A model generated the notes under the pieces. The model saw only the letters and a program-made list of their open reading frames with translations, was not told the origin of the DNA and searched no databases. Below are positions 7,990-16,869 of a stretch of DNA of 64,000 nucleotides, one piece after another (positions within the stretch are counted from its first letter, which is position 1; every line of letters starts with the position of its first letter). The translations under genes and the position numbers were made by a program. Origin of the DNA: Pseudomonadota bacterium (GTDB lineage: Bacteria; Pseudomonadota; Gammaproteobacteria; Xanthomonadales; Wenzhouxiangellaceae); assembly GCA_013285445.1 (NCBI GenBank), contig CP053448.1, forward strand, positions 3,430,818-3,494,817, in the 5' to 3' direction.

Positions 7990-9009
7990 TCAGCCCCTGC
8001 CGATCAATTCCGCCATCAACGCCTTCTGCACGTGCAGCCGATTCTCTGCCTCATCGAGTGCAACACAGTAATCAGCGTCCATCACGCCATCGGTGGCCTT
8101 GATGTTGCGCCTCAGCGGCAGACAATGACTGAAGCGGGCATGATTGGTGAGTGCCATCTTGGCCTCGTCGACAATGAAATGCCGGAACGGCTCGCGCAGC
8201 TTCGCCTCATCTTCCGGCCGACCGTAAAACGGCAGCGCGCCCCAGCTCTTGGCGTAGACGAAATCCGCACCGGAATAGGCCGCCTCGATGTCGGTGGTCA
8301 CTTCCAGAGCACCGCCTGACTCACGCGCCTGCCGATCGGCGGCCTCCATGAACTGCGGGTCGAGCTGATAGGCCTCATCGGGAATCAGCATGCGGATGTT
8401 CATGCCGAACTTGCTGGCGATCAGTAAGGCGGAGTTGGCCACCGCAGTGTTGAGCGGGCGCGGATGCCAGGTCCAGGTCAGCACGAAAGTCTTGCCGTCG
8501 GGCCGGCCAAGATGATCCTGGATGGTACGCATCAGCGCCAGTTCCTGGCAGGGATGGACAATCGTTTCCATGTTGATCACCGGCACCGAGGCGTGCTGCG
8601 CCAGCGAGCGGATGACCCGGTCCTGGCGGTCTTCCTGCCAGTCCTTGAACAGCGGGAATGCCCGGATCGCAATGGCATCGCAGTAGCGCGACAGCACGCC
8701 GGCAACCTCGGCAATGTGCTCCTCGGCGCTACCGTCCATGACCGCGCCGGGCTTGAATTCGATGCCCCAGGCTCCTTTACCGGGCTCCAGCACCACGGCG
8801 TGCGCGCCGAGCTGAAACGCCCCGATCTCGAACGAGGCGCGTGTGCGCAAAGACGGGTTGAAAAACAGCAGGGCAATGTTGCGGCCGGCCAGCGGAGCAC
8901 CGACCGTGTCACGCCGCATCCGATCAGCCCGGTCCAGGAGGGCCTGAAGCTGTTCGCGGCCCCAGTCGATCGTAGAGAGAAAATGCATCATTCCAGCGAG
9001 TCGGTCCAT
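7990..9009 (-). CDS. argF': N-acetylornithine carbamoyltransferase
   Basis: The 339-aa protein carbamoylates N-acetylornithine to N-acetylcitrulline. It follows the known Xanthomonas campestris AOTCase closely from memory: carbamoyl-phosphate loop FFNPSLRTR (49-57), GAVMDGSAEEH (88-98) with the glutamate that distinguishes AOTCase from ordinary OTCase, HPCQE (152-156), KSWGALPF, and HCLPLRRNIKATD (295-307) with the lysine reported to be carboxylated in the family. The real start may be ATG 8991 or 8988 (MMHFLS), which aligns better with the family N-terminus; no ribosome site decides. It is separated from argG by 515 bp. Confidence 0.93.
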   Translation of the reverse strand: MDRLAGMMHFLSTIDWGREQLQALLDRADRMRRDTVGAPLAGRNIALLFFNPSLRTRASFEIGAFQLGAHAVVLEPGKGAWGIEFKPGAVMDGSAEEHIAEVAGVLSRYCDAIAIRAFPLFKDWQEDRQDRVIRSLAQHASVPVINMETIVHPCQELALMRTIQDHLGRPDGKTFVLTWTWHPRPLNTAVANSALLIASKFGMNIRMLIPDEAYQLDPQFMEAADRQARESGGALEVTTDIEAAYSGADFVYAKSWGALPFYGRPEDEAKLREPFRHFIVDEAKMALTNHARFSHCLPLRRNIKATDGVMDADYCVALDEAENRLHVQKALMAELIGRG

Positions 9010-9036
9010 TCAGAAAGCAGGTGCGAAACCATAGCA

Positions 9037-10077
9037 TCAATGCTCGATATCGGCGATTTCCAAACGGTTGCGACCCGCCTCTTTTGCCCGGTACAGCGCC
9101 TGATCCGCGCGGGCCAGCCAATGCTGTGGATCGGGTCGGGTCAGCGGCGCCGCCCCGATCGAGACCGTAACGGTTCCGCCCGGCCCGGCAAGCCGGTCTC
9201 GCAGCTCATCATGAAGCCGGCGCAAGGCGATAGCCAGCCCCTCTTGGTCAGTATCGGGCAGTAACAGCACAAACTCCTCACCCCCAAGGCGAAACACCTG
9301 ATCCTGCTCTCGCAGGACCGCCCGGATAATGGCGACCAGTTGGATAAGGACCTGATCGCCGGCCTCGTGGCCGCAGCTGTCGTTGACCTGCTTGAAGTGA
9401 TCGAGGTCGATCATCGCCAGGCCGGCAGGCCGCTGCTGTTTATGAAAGCGTTCCATGTGCGCTTCCAGTGCCGATCGAAGCGCCAGACGATTGCCGGCGC
9501 CGGTCAGCGGGTCGTGACGGGCAAGGCAGACCAACTGCCGATGCTGCAGTTCCGTCCGCCAGGCAAAGATCAGCCCGAAAACCGAAACCAGCACACCAGC
9601 AATCACGAAGCTTCCCAGCTCGACTGCTGAAGCGAACCGGTCCGTTTGCACCGCAACCCCAATCAGCGTGATTGCGCAGACACCCAGTGCATAATGTCGT
9701 CCGGCCAGCAGAAAGCTGGCCGAAAGCACGATAAACGCCCAGAATACACTGGCACCGGTCAATGTAAACAAGACCAGGAAACCAGCAGCCGAAATCATTG
9801 ACGCAATATTGCCCACGAGCTCTACGCGCCCGCTCGACCAGCCATAGGCAAGCAGCCCCCCGAGCAAGACCATCAACAGACAGTCTCCCGCCGCGGTAAT
9901 GAGCTGACCTTCGACGAGGCGAAATACGGCGAACGGGAAGATCCCGGCTATGGTGCCAACGCCAAAAAGAGTGATGATCGTGAGACGAACCTCGGCGCGC
10001 AACCGATCGATCACACCAGGCACACCTGAGCGGTAGCTGTCGTTTCTGGTTGCTGATCGCTGGCTTTTTGACGGCAT
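9037..10077 (-). CDS. Membrane-bound diguanylate cyclase
   Basis: The 346-aa protein has about six hydrophobic segments in its first ~180 residues and a C-terminal GGDEF domain. The active-site loop is GGEEF (265-269), a permitted variant, and the inhibitory site RxxD (REQD, 256-259) lies exactly five residues before it, so product inhibition is expected. DPLTGAGNR and DLDHFKQVND are the other domain landmarks. It should make cyclic di-GMP in response to a membrane or periplasmic cue. I chose ATG 10077 because GAGAGG lies 7 bp upstream; the frame stays open to 10170. Confidence 0.9.
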   Translation of the reverse strand: MPSKSQRSATRNDSYRSGVPGVIDRLRAEVRLTIITLFGVGTIAGIFPFAVFRLVEGQLITAAGDCLLMVLLGGLLAYGWSSGRVELVGNIASMISAAGFLVLFTLTGASVFWAFIVLSASFLLAGRHYALGVCAITLIGVAVQTDRFASAVELGSFVIAGVLVSVFGLIFAWRTELQHRQLVCLARHDPLTGAGNRLALRSALEAHMERFHKQQRPAGLAMIDLDHFKQVNDSCGHEAGDQVLIQLVAIIRAVLREQDQVFRLGGEEFVLLLPDTDQEGLAIALRRLHDELRDRLAGPGGTVTVSIGAAPLTRPDPQHWLARADQALYRAKEAGRNRLEIADIEH

Positions 10078-10222
10078 CGTGTGCCTCTCGGCCTGACGCA
10101 GCTGCACATCGCGCTGGTGCCCAGCATGCCACAGCCAGACCGATCTATTCCACTGTCGCCCCTTGACCACGGCCTGGCAAGAAACGATGCTTATGGTTTA
10201 TGCAGGATAAAGGACGAATACC

Positions 10223-10402
10223 ATGGGTATTGAAGTTGCCGGTTTGCTGGGCCTGATCTGGCTGATCATTGTCATCTGGGCCATCATCAAAACAGCCCAG
10301 AGCCGAGCCGGAACCGCAGCCAAGGTGCTGTGGATTCTCTTTTTACTGTTCTTCCCCCTACTGGGTCTGATTGCCTGGCTCCTTCTGGGGCCGAAAGGCT
10401 GA
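10223..10402 (+). CDS. Small PLDc_N-like membrane protein
   Basis: A 59-aa frame reads MGIEVAGLLGLIWLIIVIWA at the start and ends FFPLLGLIAWLLLGPKG. It has two hydrophobic helices joined by a short polar loop (KTAQSRAGTAAK). This is the pattern of the PLDc_N (phospholipase D nuclease N-terminal) family, found alone as tiny inner-membrane proteins in many bacteria. AAGGA precedes the ATG by about 8 bp. It ends 13 bp before the TolB/TPR gene and may be co-transcribed with it. The molecular role is unknown. Confidence 0.8.
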   Translation: MGIEVAGLLGLIWLIIVIWAIIKTAQSRAGTAAKVLWILFLLFFPLLGLIAWLLLGPKG

Positions 10403-10415
10403 AGCACGTCGCACG

Positions 10416-12629
10416 ATGCGTAACCTCATCGATGAGCTAAAGCGCCGCAACGTGATCCGCGTGGTCATGGCCTACGCGGTGGCAGCCTGGGTCATCGTGC
10501 AGGCCGTTGACATGGCTGCTGACGCCTTCGACGCGCCCGTCTGGATCATGCAGATGACCCTGGCGCTGGCCTTCATCGGACTGATTCCGGCCATCCTTTT
10601 TTCCTGGATTTTCGAAATCACCCCGGAAGGCATCAGGCGCGAGCGCGACCTGGCTGCAAGCGAAGGCGTCCCCGGCCACACCTCACGCCGGCTGGACATC
10701 GCCGTCATTGTCCTGCTGCTGGTGGCCATCGGGCTGGTGCTGACCCCGCGTTTCTGGCAGCCCGGCCAGGCGTCAGGAACGGCGTCCCCGGCCAAGGTCA
10801 TTGAGGCCGCCACGGATCAGCCGGTGTCCGGCACCCGGCCCTGGCAGCTGGATTCCATCGCCGTGCTGCCTTTTGCCGACTTCAGCGCAAGCCGCGACCA
10901 GGCCTGGCTGGGCGAGGGCATTGCCGAGACCCTGCTGCACGCCCTGGCCCAGATCGAGGGTTTGCGCGTCAGCGCCCGGACCTCTTCATTTGCCTACCGT
11001 GAGCGCGAAGCCGATATCGCCACCATCGGACGGGAGCTGAACGTGGCGACCGTGCTCGAAGGCAGCGTCCAGCGTGCCGGTGACCGTTTGCGCATCGTGG
11101 CCCAACTGGTGCGCACCGACACCCAGGAACACATCTTTTCGAAGACCTTCGATCGCAACGCTGACGACATCTTTGCCATCCAGGACGAAATCGCCACGGC
11201 TGTTGCGGAGTCGCTCAGCGGCTCGCTCGCGATTGATCAGCCCGAGCTGGCGCGCACGAAAACCGATGTCTACGATCTGTATCTGGAAGGCCGCCGACTG
11301 TGGCAGGAACGCACGCCCGAATCAGTCAACACAGCAGTGAGCTTGCTGACCGATGCCGTCAATCTCGACCCGGAATACACGCCGGCCCAGGCCGAGCTGG
11401 CCACCGCCTTGCTGTTCCAGGTGCTCTACGCCGATGCCAGCCTGGAAGACAGCCGCGAGGCCATCGAACAACATATCCGGCGGGCCCTGGCCCAGGACCC
11501 GGACCAGGCGCAGGCCTGGGCCGTGCGCGGCCTGTTGCTGCAGGAACTGGAATTGTTCGACCAGTCCCAGGACGCGCTGGAAAAAGCCGTCGCTCTGAGT
11601 CCAAACGACGCCAACATCCGGGTCTGGATCGCCAATCGTTACAGTAATCTGGGCCGGTTCAATCGTGCCGCCGGGCATTTTGAACACGCCCTCGCGCTCG
11701 ATCCGCTCAACGCCTTCGTGCGCGAGCGCTACACCACGGTGCTGGCCATCGTCGACCCCTACGATTCGCGCATCGAGCAGGTCGCCCGGGATTCGGTTCG
11801 CCTGTTTCCCGACCAGGTGCGCAGCTGGCGCGGCTTGATCAATGTGCTCGGCAATCAGGGCCGCAACGACGAGCTGATTCTCACCTCGCTGGAAGCGGTC
11901 CGACAGCATCCCGACGCGGTTGAATTCGTCTGGCGCATCGCTGGCGCCCTGTCCACCTTGCGAGCCTACGACGCGGCCGATCGCTGGATCGAGCGGGCTT
12001 ACCGCATCGATCCGGAGGCTCAAGGGTGGCCACAGATCATGATCGGACGCGATCCAGAGGAATTTCTGCGCATGGCCCGCCTAGGGTATGAGCAATGGGG
12101 CCTGAACGCGCTGCCGCCCTTGCTGACGGCGCTGCGTCAAAATGGGCTGCTTGACGAGGCCTGGCGACTGGCACGCGACGAGTTCGAGAAACTGGTCATC
12201 CTGGAGCGAGACGGCCAGGCCACGCTCGACCACTTCAACATGATGTTTGACAATCTCTGGCTGGCCCGAAAGCTCGGCAGCGAAGCCGATGTCCAGGCCC
12301 GCCTTGAAATGATTGAGACTTTGCTGGAGCGAGTTCGCGAGGGGGGATTGCCCGACAGCAATATCGGCCCGGACTTCATGCTGGCGATGGTCACCGGTGA
12401 CGTGGAACGCGCAATCGCTCTATTGCCGGAAATCGACCCGGGCAACCAGGACTATCTGGCCCTGATGATCGAATTCGATCCGATCTTCGAGCCCCTGCGC
12501 GGCCGGCCGGCTGTGGACGCATTTCTGGCCCGGGTCGGCGCGCGCCATCAGCGCCAGCTCGAACGCCTGCGCAATGAAGCGCCGCCGGAGCTGTTCGACC
12601 CGACCGTGCTGGATACAAGCGAAACCTGA
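10416..12629 (+). CDS. Membrane-anchored TolB/FlgO-like domain protein with TPR repeats
   Basis: The 737-aa protein begins MRNLIDELKRRNVIRVVMAY and has three hydrophobic segments within the first ~120 residues. A domain of the TolB-like/FlgO type (SIAVLPFADFSASRDQAWLGEGIAETLLHAL...) follows at about 150-290, and a long tetratricopeptide array fills the rest (AQAWAVRGLLLQELELFDQS and similar). Such proteins often carry an N-terminal DNA-binding or cyclase domain; here there is none. It may be a sensor or scaffold at the inner membrane. I chose ATG 10416 because of the family N-terminus; the open frame begins at 10371. Confidence 0.8.
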   Translation: MRNLIDELKRRNVIRVVMAYAVAAWVIVQAVDMAADAFDAPVWIMQMTLALAFIGLIPAILFSWIFEITPEGIRRERDLAASEGVPGHTSRRLDIAVIVLLLVAIGLVLTPRFWQPGQASGTASPAKVIEAATDQPVSGTRPWQLDSIAVLPFADFSASRDQAWLGEGIAETLLHALAQIEGLRVSARTSSFAYREREADIATIGRELNVATVLEGSVQRAGDRLRIVAQLVRTDTQEHIFSKTFDRNADDIFAIQDEIATAVAESLSGSLAIDQPELARTKTDVYDLYLEGRRLWQERTPESVNTAVSLLTDAVNLDPEYTPAQAELATALLFQVLYADASLEDSREAIEQHIRRALAQDPDQAQAWAVRGLLLQELELFDQSQDALEKAVALSPNDANIRVWIANRYSNLGRFNRAAGHFEHALALDPLNAFVRERYTTVLAIVDPYDSRIEQVARDSVRLFPDQVRSWRGLINVLGNQGRNDELILTSLEAVRQHPDAVEFVWRIAGALSTLRAYDAADRWIERAYRIDPEAQGWPQIMIGRDPEEFLRMARLGYEQWGLNALPPLLTALRQNGLLDEAWRLARDEFEKLVILERDGQATLDHFNMMFDNLWLARKLGSEADVQARLEMIETLLERVREGGLPDSNIGPDFMLAMVTGDVERAIALLPEIDPGNQDYLALMIEFDPIFEPLRGRPAVDAFLARVGARHQRQLERLRNEAPPELFDPTVLDTSET

Positions 12630-12634
12630 ATCGC

Positions 12635-13831
12635 TCAGTCCAGGCGCAAACGGCAAAACTTGCGCTTTCCGACCTGCAGCACGCCGTGAAAGCCGGCCGA
12701 TAATATCAGTGCGCGATCCTCGATCCGCTCGCCGTCGATCCTGACCGCGCCCTGCCTGATCATGCGGAAGGCCTCGGAATTGGACGCGGTCAGCCCGCAG
12801 GCGGTCAGGGCGTGGGCGATGCCAAGGCCATCCGCGCCGGCCGGCAGGGTCTTTTCGGGCATGTCTTCGGGCATCTCGCCCTGGCGGAAACGGGCGATGA
12901 AGTTGTCGCGGGCCTTCTTGCCGGCCCCGGCACCATTGAAACGGTCGACGATCTCGATACCGAGCTCGAACTTGACGTCGCGCGGATTGCCCCCTTCATC
13001 GACGGCGCGCTTGAACGCGTCGATTTCGTCGGTCGTGCGAAAGCTCAGCAGCTCGAACCAGCGCCACATCAGCTCGTCGGAGATGCTCATGATCTTGCCG
13101 AACATGTCGTCGGCCGGCTCGTTGATGCCGATGTAGTTGCCCAGCGACTTCGACATCTTGTGGACGCCGTCGGTGCCTTCGAGCAGAGGCCAGGTCATGA
13201 TGATCTGGGGCTTCTGGCCGGCCTGGGACTGGAGCTGACGACCGACGAGCAGATTGAACTTCTGGTCGGTGCCGCCCATTTCGATATCGGCCTTGAGCGC
13301 GACAGAGTCGTGGCCCTGGACCAGCGGATAGAGAAACTCGTGGATCGCGATCGGCTGTCCAGCCCGGTAGCGTGTTTCGAAGTCGTCGCGCTCGAGCATG
13401 CGTGCCACGGTGTGCTGCGAGGCCAGGCGGATCATATCGGCAGCGCTCATCTTGCCAAACCACTCCGAGTTGAAGCGCAGCTCGGTGCGCTCGCGGTCGA
13501 GGATCCTGAATACCTGGTCGGCATAGGTCCTGGCATTGGCGCGCACATCGGCTTCAGTGAGCGGCTTGCGGGTGACGTTCTTGCCGGTTGGATCGCCGAT
13601 CATGCCGGTGAAATCGCCGATCAGGAAGATCACCACATGGCCGGCGTCCTGAAAGCGGCGCATGGCGTTGAGGATGACCGTATGGCCGAGATGCAGGTCC
13701 GGCGCCGTCGGGTCGAAACCGACCTTCACGCGCAGCGGCCGCCCGCCCGCCAGCTGTTGCTCCAGCTCGGACGCCTGAATGATTTCAGCGGCGCCGCGCA
13801 GCAGCTCAGGGATTTCGTTCACGTCATTCAT
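12635..13831 (-). CDS. tyrS: Tyrosyl-tRNA synthetase
   Basis: The 398-aa enzyme charges tRNA-Tyr. Class I motifs are present: HLGH (47-50) for HIGH and KMSKS (225-229), with an S4 RNA-binding domain at about 330-398 ([21 protein letters not shown]). The length fits the TyrZ-like, shorter class. It converges with the TPR gene, leaving only 5 bp between stops, and diverges from the M23 peptidase gene. Confidence 0.95.
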   Translation of the reverse strand: MNDVNEIPELLRGAAEIIQASELEQQLAGGRPLRVKVGFDPTAPDLHLGHTVILNAMRRFQDAGHVVIFLIGDFTGMIGDPTGKNVTRKPLTEADVRANARTYADQVFRILDRERTELRFNSEWFGKMSAADMIRLASQHTVARMLERDDFETRYRAGQPIAIHEFLYPLVQGHDSVALKADIEMGGTDQKFNLLVGRQLQSQAGQKPQIIMTWPLLEGTDGVHKMSKSLGNYIGINEPADDMFGKIMSISDELMWRWFELLSFRTTDEIDAFKRAVDEGGNPRDVKFELGIEIVDRFNGAGAGKKARDNFIARFRQGEMPEDMPEKTLPAGADGLGIAHALTACGLTASNSEAFRMIRQGAVRIDGERIEDRALILSAGFHGVLQVGKRKFCRLRLD

Positions 13832-13920
13832 CGGCTTATCGATCGATTGATGGCACCGGACTCAACGCGCGACCGACCTCGATCGATCAGCGCCGGCAGC
13901 CCGACGGGGCCATTCGGGAA

Positions 13921-13950
13921 TTGACTTTACTGTGCCTGTGTCGTTAATGT
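13921..13950 (+). promoter_or_regulatory. Promoter of the M23 peptidase gene
   Basis: TTGACT (13921-13926) and TTAATG (13944-13949) are 17 bp apart; TAATGT with 18 bp is the alternative -10. Transcription would start near 13957, which makes the ATG at 13982 or 13997 the likely translation start and excludes the TTG at 13961 for practical purposes. Confidence 0.65.
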
Positions 13951-13981
13951 TAACGGGTTTTTGAGCGCCAAATCGTCGTGC

Positions 13982-15454
13982 ATGACAAGAAAAACCATGG
14001 CTACGCCCCGGCGCACGCGCTGGCGCAGGCTGCCCACAACCGTTCGCGAGCACCTGATACGGCTGACGCTGCTGGCCGGTCGTAACATCCGTGATGCCAT
14101 GCACGCGCACCCGCGCCTGGGCTTGGCCGGCCTGGCGCTGATCGCAACCGGTGTCACTGCGGCCGTGCTGTCTTCTGCGCCGGACCCGGCCGTCATGCGC
14201 ACCACCCCGATCACGCTACCCGAGCGCGCGGACTTCGTCGATGGCGCCACGCCGGCGACGGCGGCACCGCCCGGCATCATCGAGGCCGTATCTGAAACCA
14301 CGCACCAGCCCACCGGCGACAGCAACCGCTGGCAGATTGTCGAGATTCGGAGCGGCCAGACGCTGGAACAGGTATTTCGTCAGCTTGGGCTGAGTGCCCG
14401 GCTGCTGCACGAAGTCGTCAACGTCAACGAGCAGACCCGCGGGCTGGCGCAAATCCGGCCCGGAGACCGATTCGCTTTCGATATTGATCCGGAGTCCGGC
14501 TTCAGGGCCATGCGCGCCGAGCTTGACGAAGCCGCCTGGCTGTTCGTCGAGCGCCAGGGTGACCTGTTAAGCAGCCGCACTGAACCCCGGCATCTCGAGC
14601 GCCGCATTGTCGAGGCCAGCGGCGTCATTACGACGTCCCTCTACCACGCTGCCCGGCAGGCGGGACTGTCGGACAACATGACCATGCGCCTGGCGACGAT
14701 CTTCGGCTGGGACATCGACTTCGCGCTCGACATTCGCACGGGCGATCACTTTGCCCTGATCTATGAAGAAGTCTGGCGCGACGGTGAACGACTGCGTGAC
14801 GGCGACATACTGGCCGCGCGTTTCGTCAACCGCGGCGACAGCTTCGAGGCCGTCCGATTCGACGCCGGCAACGGTGCCGACTACTTCGCGCCCGACGGGC
14901 GTCCAATGCGCAAGGCATTTCTGCGAACGCCTCTGAACTTCAGCAGAGTCAGCTCCAATTTCAATCCACGGCGCCTGCACCCGGTCACCCGTCGGGTGCG
15001 GCCGCACAACGGCACCGACTACGCCGCACCGACCGGCACGCCGGTCTGGGCAGCCGGAGACGGCAAGGTCGTCGAGGCCGGCTACACCGCCACCAACGGC
15101 AATTACGTCTTTATCCAGCACGGCAACAGCATCGTTACCCGCTACCTTCATCTGTCGCGCAAGCACGTCAAGCGCGGCGAGCGGGTCCGTCAGGGCCAGA
15201 CCATCGGCCGGGTCGGCGCCACCGGTTTGGCGACGGGGCCCCACTTGCACTACGAATTCGTAGTCAACGGCGTGCACCGCAATCCGCGCACGATCGACCT
15301 GCCGCCGGCCGATCCGCTGCCGGGCGATCTGCTGGACGAATTCGGCCGGCTTGGCCGACCGCTGCTGGCCCGGCTCGACAGTCTGGCGCCGTCCGATCGC
15401 CTGCTGGCCGCCACGCTCAGCGGCGGCTGCGAAACCGGCGGGCAGAGCTGCTGA
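13982..15454 (+). CDS. M23 family murein endopeptidase (MepM-like)
   Basis: The 490-aa protein has an N-terminal membrane anchor (LGLAGLALIATGVTAAVLSS), a LysM/OapA-like region (IRSGQTLEQVFRQLGLSARL) and a C-terminal M23 zinc peptidase domain. Metal ligands are the H and D of RPHNGTD and the HxH of GPHLHYEF. MepM/YebA relatives cut peptidoglycan cross-links in the periplasm during growth. The next gene, anmK, recycles anhydro-MurNAc, so the two form a cell-wall pair 12 bp apart, a pairing common in proteobacteria. Confidence 0.9.
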   Translation: MTRKTMATPRRTRWRRLPTTVREHLIRLTLLAGRNIRDAMHAHPRLGLAGLALIATGVTAAVLSSAPDPAVMRTTPITLPERADFVDGATPATAAPPGIIEAVSETTHQPTGDSNRWQIVEIRSGQTLEQVFRQLGLSARLLHEVVNVNEQTRGLAQIRPGDRFAFDIDPESGFRAMRAELDEAAWLFVERQGDLLSSRTEPRHLERRIVEASGVITTSLYHAARQAGLSDNMTMRLATIFGWDIDFALDIRTGDHFALIYEEVWRDGERLRDGDILAARFVNRGDSFEAVRFDAGNGADYFAPDGRPMRKAFLRTPLNFSRVSSNFNPRRLHPVTRRVRPHNGTDYAAPTGTPVWAAGDGKVVEAGYTATNGNYVFIQHGNSIVTRYLHLSRKHVKRGERVRQGQTIGRVGATGLATGPHLHYEFVVNGVHRNPRTIDLPPADPLPGDLLDEFGRLGRPLLARLDSLAPSDRLLAATLSGGCETGGQSC

Positions 15455-15466
15455 TTCGATCATACG

Positions 15467-16603
15467 GTGCCAATGCCTGAGCGCAGCGCCGACGATGCAG
15501 CCTTCATCGGCCTGATTTCTGGCACCAGCATGGACGGCATCGATGCCGTGGTCGTGCGGTTTGGCACTGTCCGCCTGCAGGTCCTGGCCGCGGCCACGCT
15601 GCCGTTCGACGACCCCCTCAAGGACACGCTTCGCGCCCTGCAGCGCGCCCCTGAACGGCTGCCCCTGGCCGCAGTGGCGACCCTTGATGCCCGCCTGGGC
15701 GAGGCATTTGCCGCTGCCGCGCTTGAGATCATCGCGCTGGCCGGGCTGACGCCAGACTTGATCGCGGCGATCGGCAGCCACGGCCAGACCCTGCTGCATC
15801 AGCCCGGGCAGGACTGGGCCACCTCGGTGCAGGCTGGCGACCCGACCCGTATCGCCGAACGCACCGGAATCATCACCGTCAGCGATTTCCGCCGCGCCGA
15901 CATGGCCGCCGGCGGCCAGGGCGCGCCGCTGGCGCCGTTGCTGCATCGGGCCATGCTGGCCAGCCCCGACGAGCAGCGCCTGGTCGTCAACCTCGGCGGC
16001 ATCGCCAACCTGACTGTGCTCGAGCCCGACGGCTCGGTGCGCGGCTTCGACACCGGCCCGGCCAACTGCCTGCTCGATGAGTGGTACCGGCGCCATCATT
16101 CGGACACGGGCTTTGATCGCGACGGTCGCTGGGCCACCGGGGGGCGGGTCGATCACGCCTGGCTGGCGCTGCTGCGCCGGGACGCTTACCTGGACCGCGA
16201 TCCGCCCAAGAGCACCGGGATCGAGTACTTCAGCCCGGCCTGGCTCGACCGACATCTGCCGGCCTGGGCCGGGTCCCGACCCGCCGATATCCAGGCGACG
16301 CTGGCCGAACTGACTGCATCCAGCCTGGCCGATGCAGTCCACCGGCACGCCAGTCGCGGGCCGGCCCGTGTGCTGGCGTGCGGCGGCGGGGTTCACAACC
16401 GCCACCTGATGGATCGACTGACTCGTCTGGTTGAGCCGTTGGGGCTGGAAACCACCGCCGGTTACGGCCTGGACCCGGACTATGTCGAGGCCATCCTGTT
16501 TGCCTGGCTGGCCTGCCAGCGGCTCAGCCAGCAACGCCTGGACACCGGTCCGATCACCGGCGCCAGGCACAGCATCCTGGCCGGTGCGCTCAATCAGCCC
16601 TGA
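15467..16603 (+). CDS. anmK: Anhydro-N-acetylmuramic acid kinase
   Basis: The 378-aa enzyme phosphorylates and opens 1,6-anhydro-MurNAc in murein recycling. The N-terminal GLISGTSMDGIDAVV is the family signature and holds the ATP-binding glycine loop; further landmarks are GSHGQTLLH, NLGGIANLT, FDTGPANCLLDEW and CGGGVHN. The start is either GTG at 15467 or ATG at 15473, four residues apart in effect. It follows the M23 peptidase directly and probably shares its promoter. Confidence 0.93.
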   Translation: MPMPERSADDAAFIGLISGTSMDGIDAVVVRFGTVRLQVLAAATLPFDDPLKDTLRALQRAPERLPLAAVATLDARLGEAFAAAALEIIALAGLTPDLIAAIGSHGQTLLHQPGQDWATSVQAGDPTRIAERTGIITVSDFRRADMAAGGQGAPLAPLLHRAMLASPDEQRLVVNLGGIANLTVLEPDGSVRGFDTGPANCLLDEWYRRHHSDTGFDRDGRWATGGRVDHAWLALLRRDAYLDRDPPKSTGIEYFSPAWLDRHLPAWAGSRPADIQATLAELTASSLADAVHRHASRGPARVLACGGGVHNRHLMDRLTRLVEPLGLETTAGYGLDPDYVEAILFAWLACQRLSQQRLDTGPITGARHSILAGALNQP

Positions 16604-16869
16604 AGGAGGCAACCGCAGCCCCCGCCAGGTCACCGCAGCTGCCTCCGGGGCCTGCCGTTTCGACGTAACACCCTGATATAGCCGGCCCTGTTTGCACTGG
16701 TCATGGTTGGTCATGCGCCGGTCATGACTGACATCAGCGCCCGCTGCAGACTCCACGGCACGTTCATTGATCGTGTTCGAATCATGCCGCAGCACAACGA
16801 GTATGGCCTTCCCGAAGAAAGCATTCGGCCCGACAGGGGTGAGATTGACGGCAACCGGGGCCAGTCATC

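Noticed and set aside
14567..16795. 742-aa open frame on the minus strand across the M23 peptidase and anmK
   Set aside because: It is antisense to two genes with clear catalytic motifs; long antisense frames are expected in GC-rich genes because of third-position bias.
16604..16869. Small gene or terminator after anmK
   Set aside because: Only a weak long-range GGAGGCA/TGCCTCC pairing is visible (16605-16647) without a T-tract, and no frame has a ribosome site.
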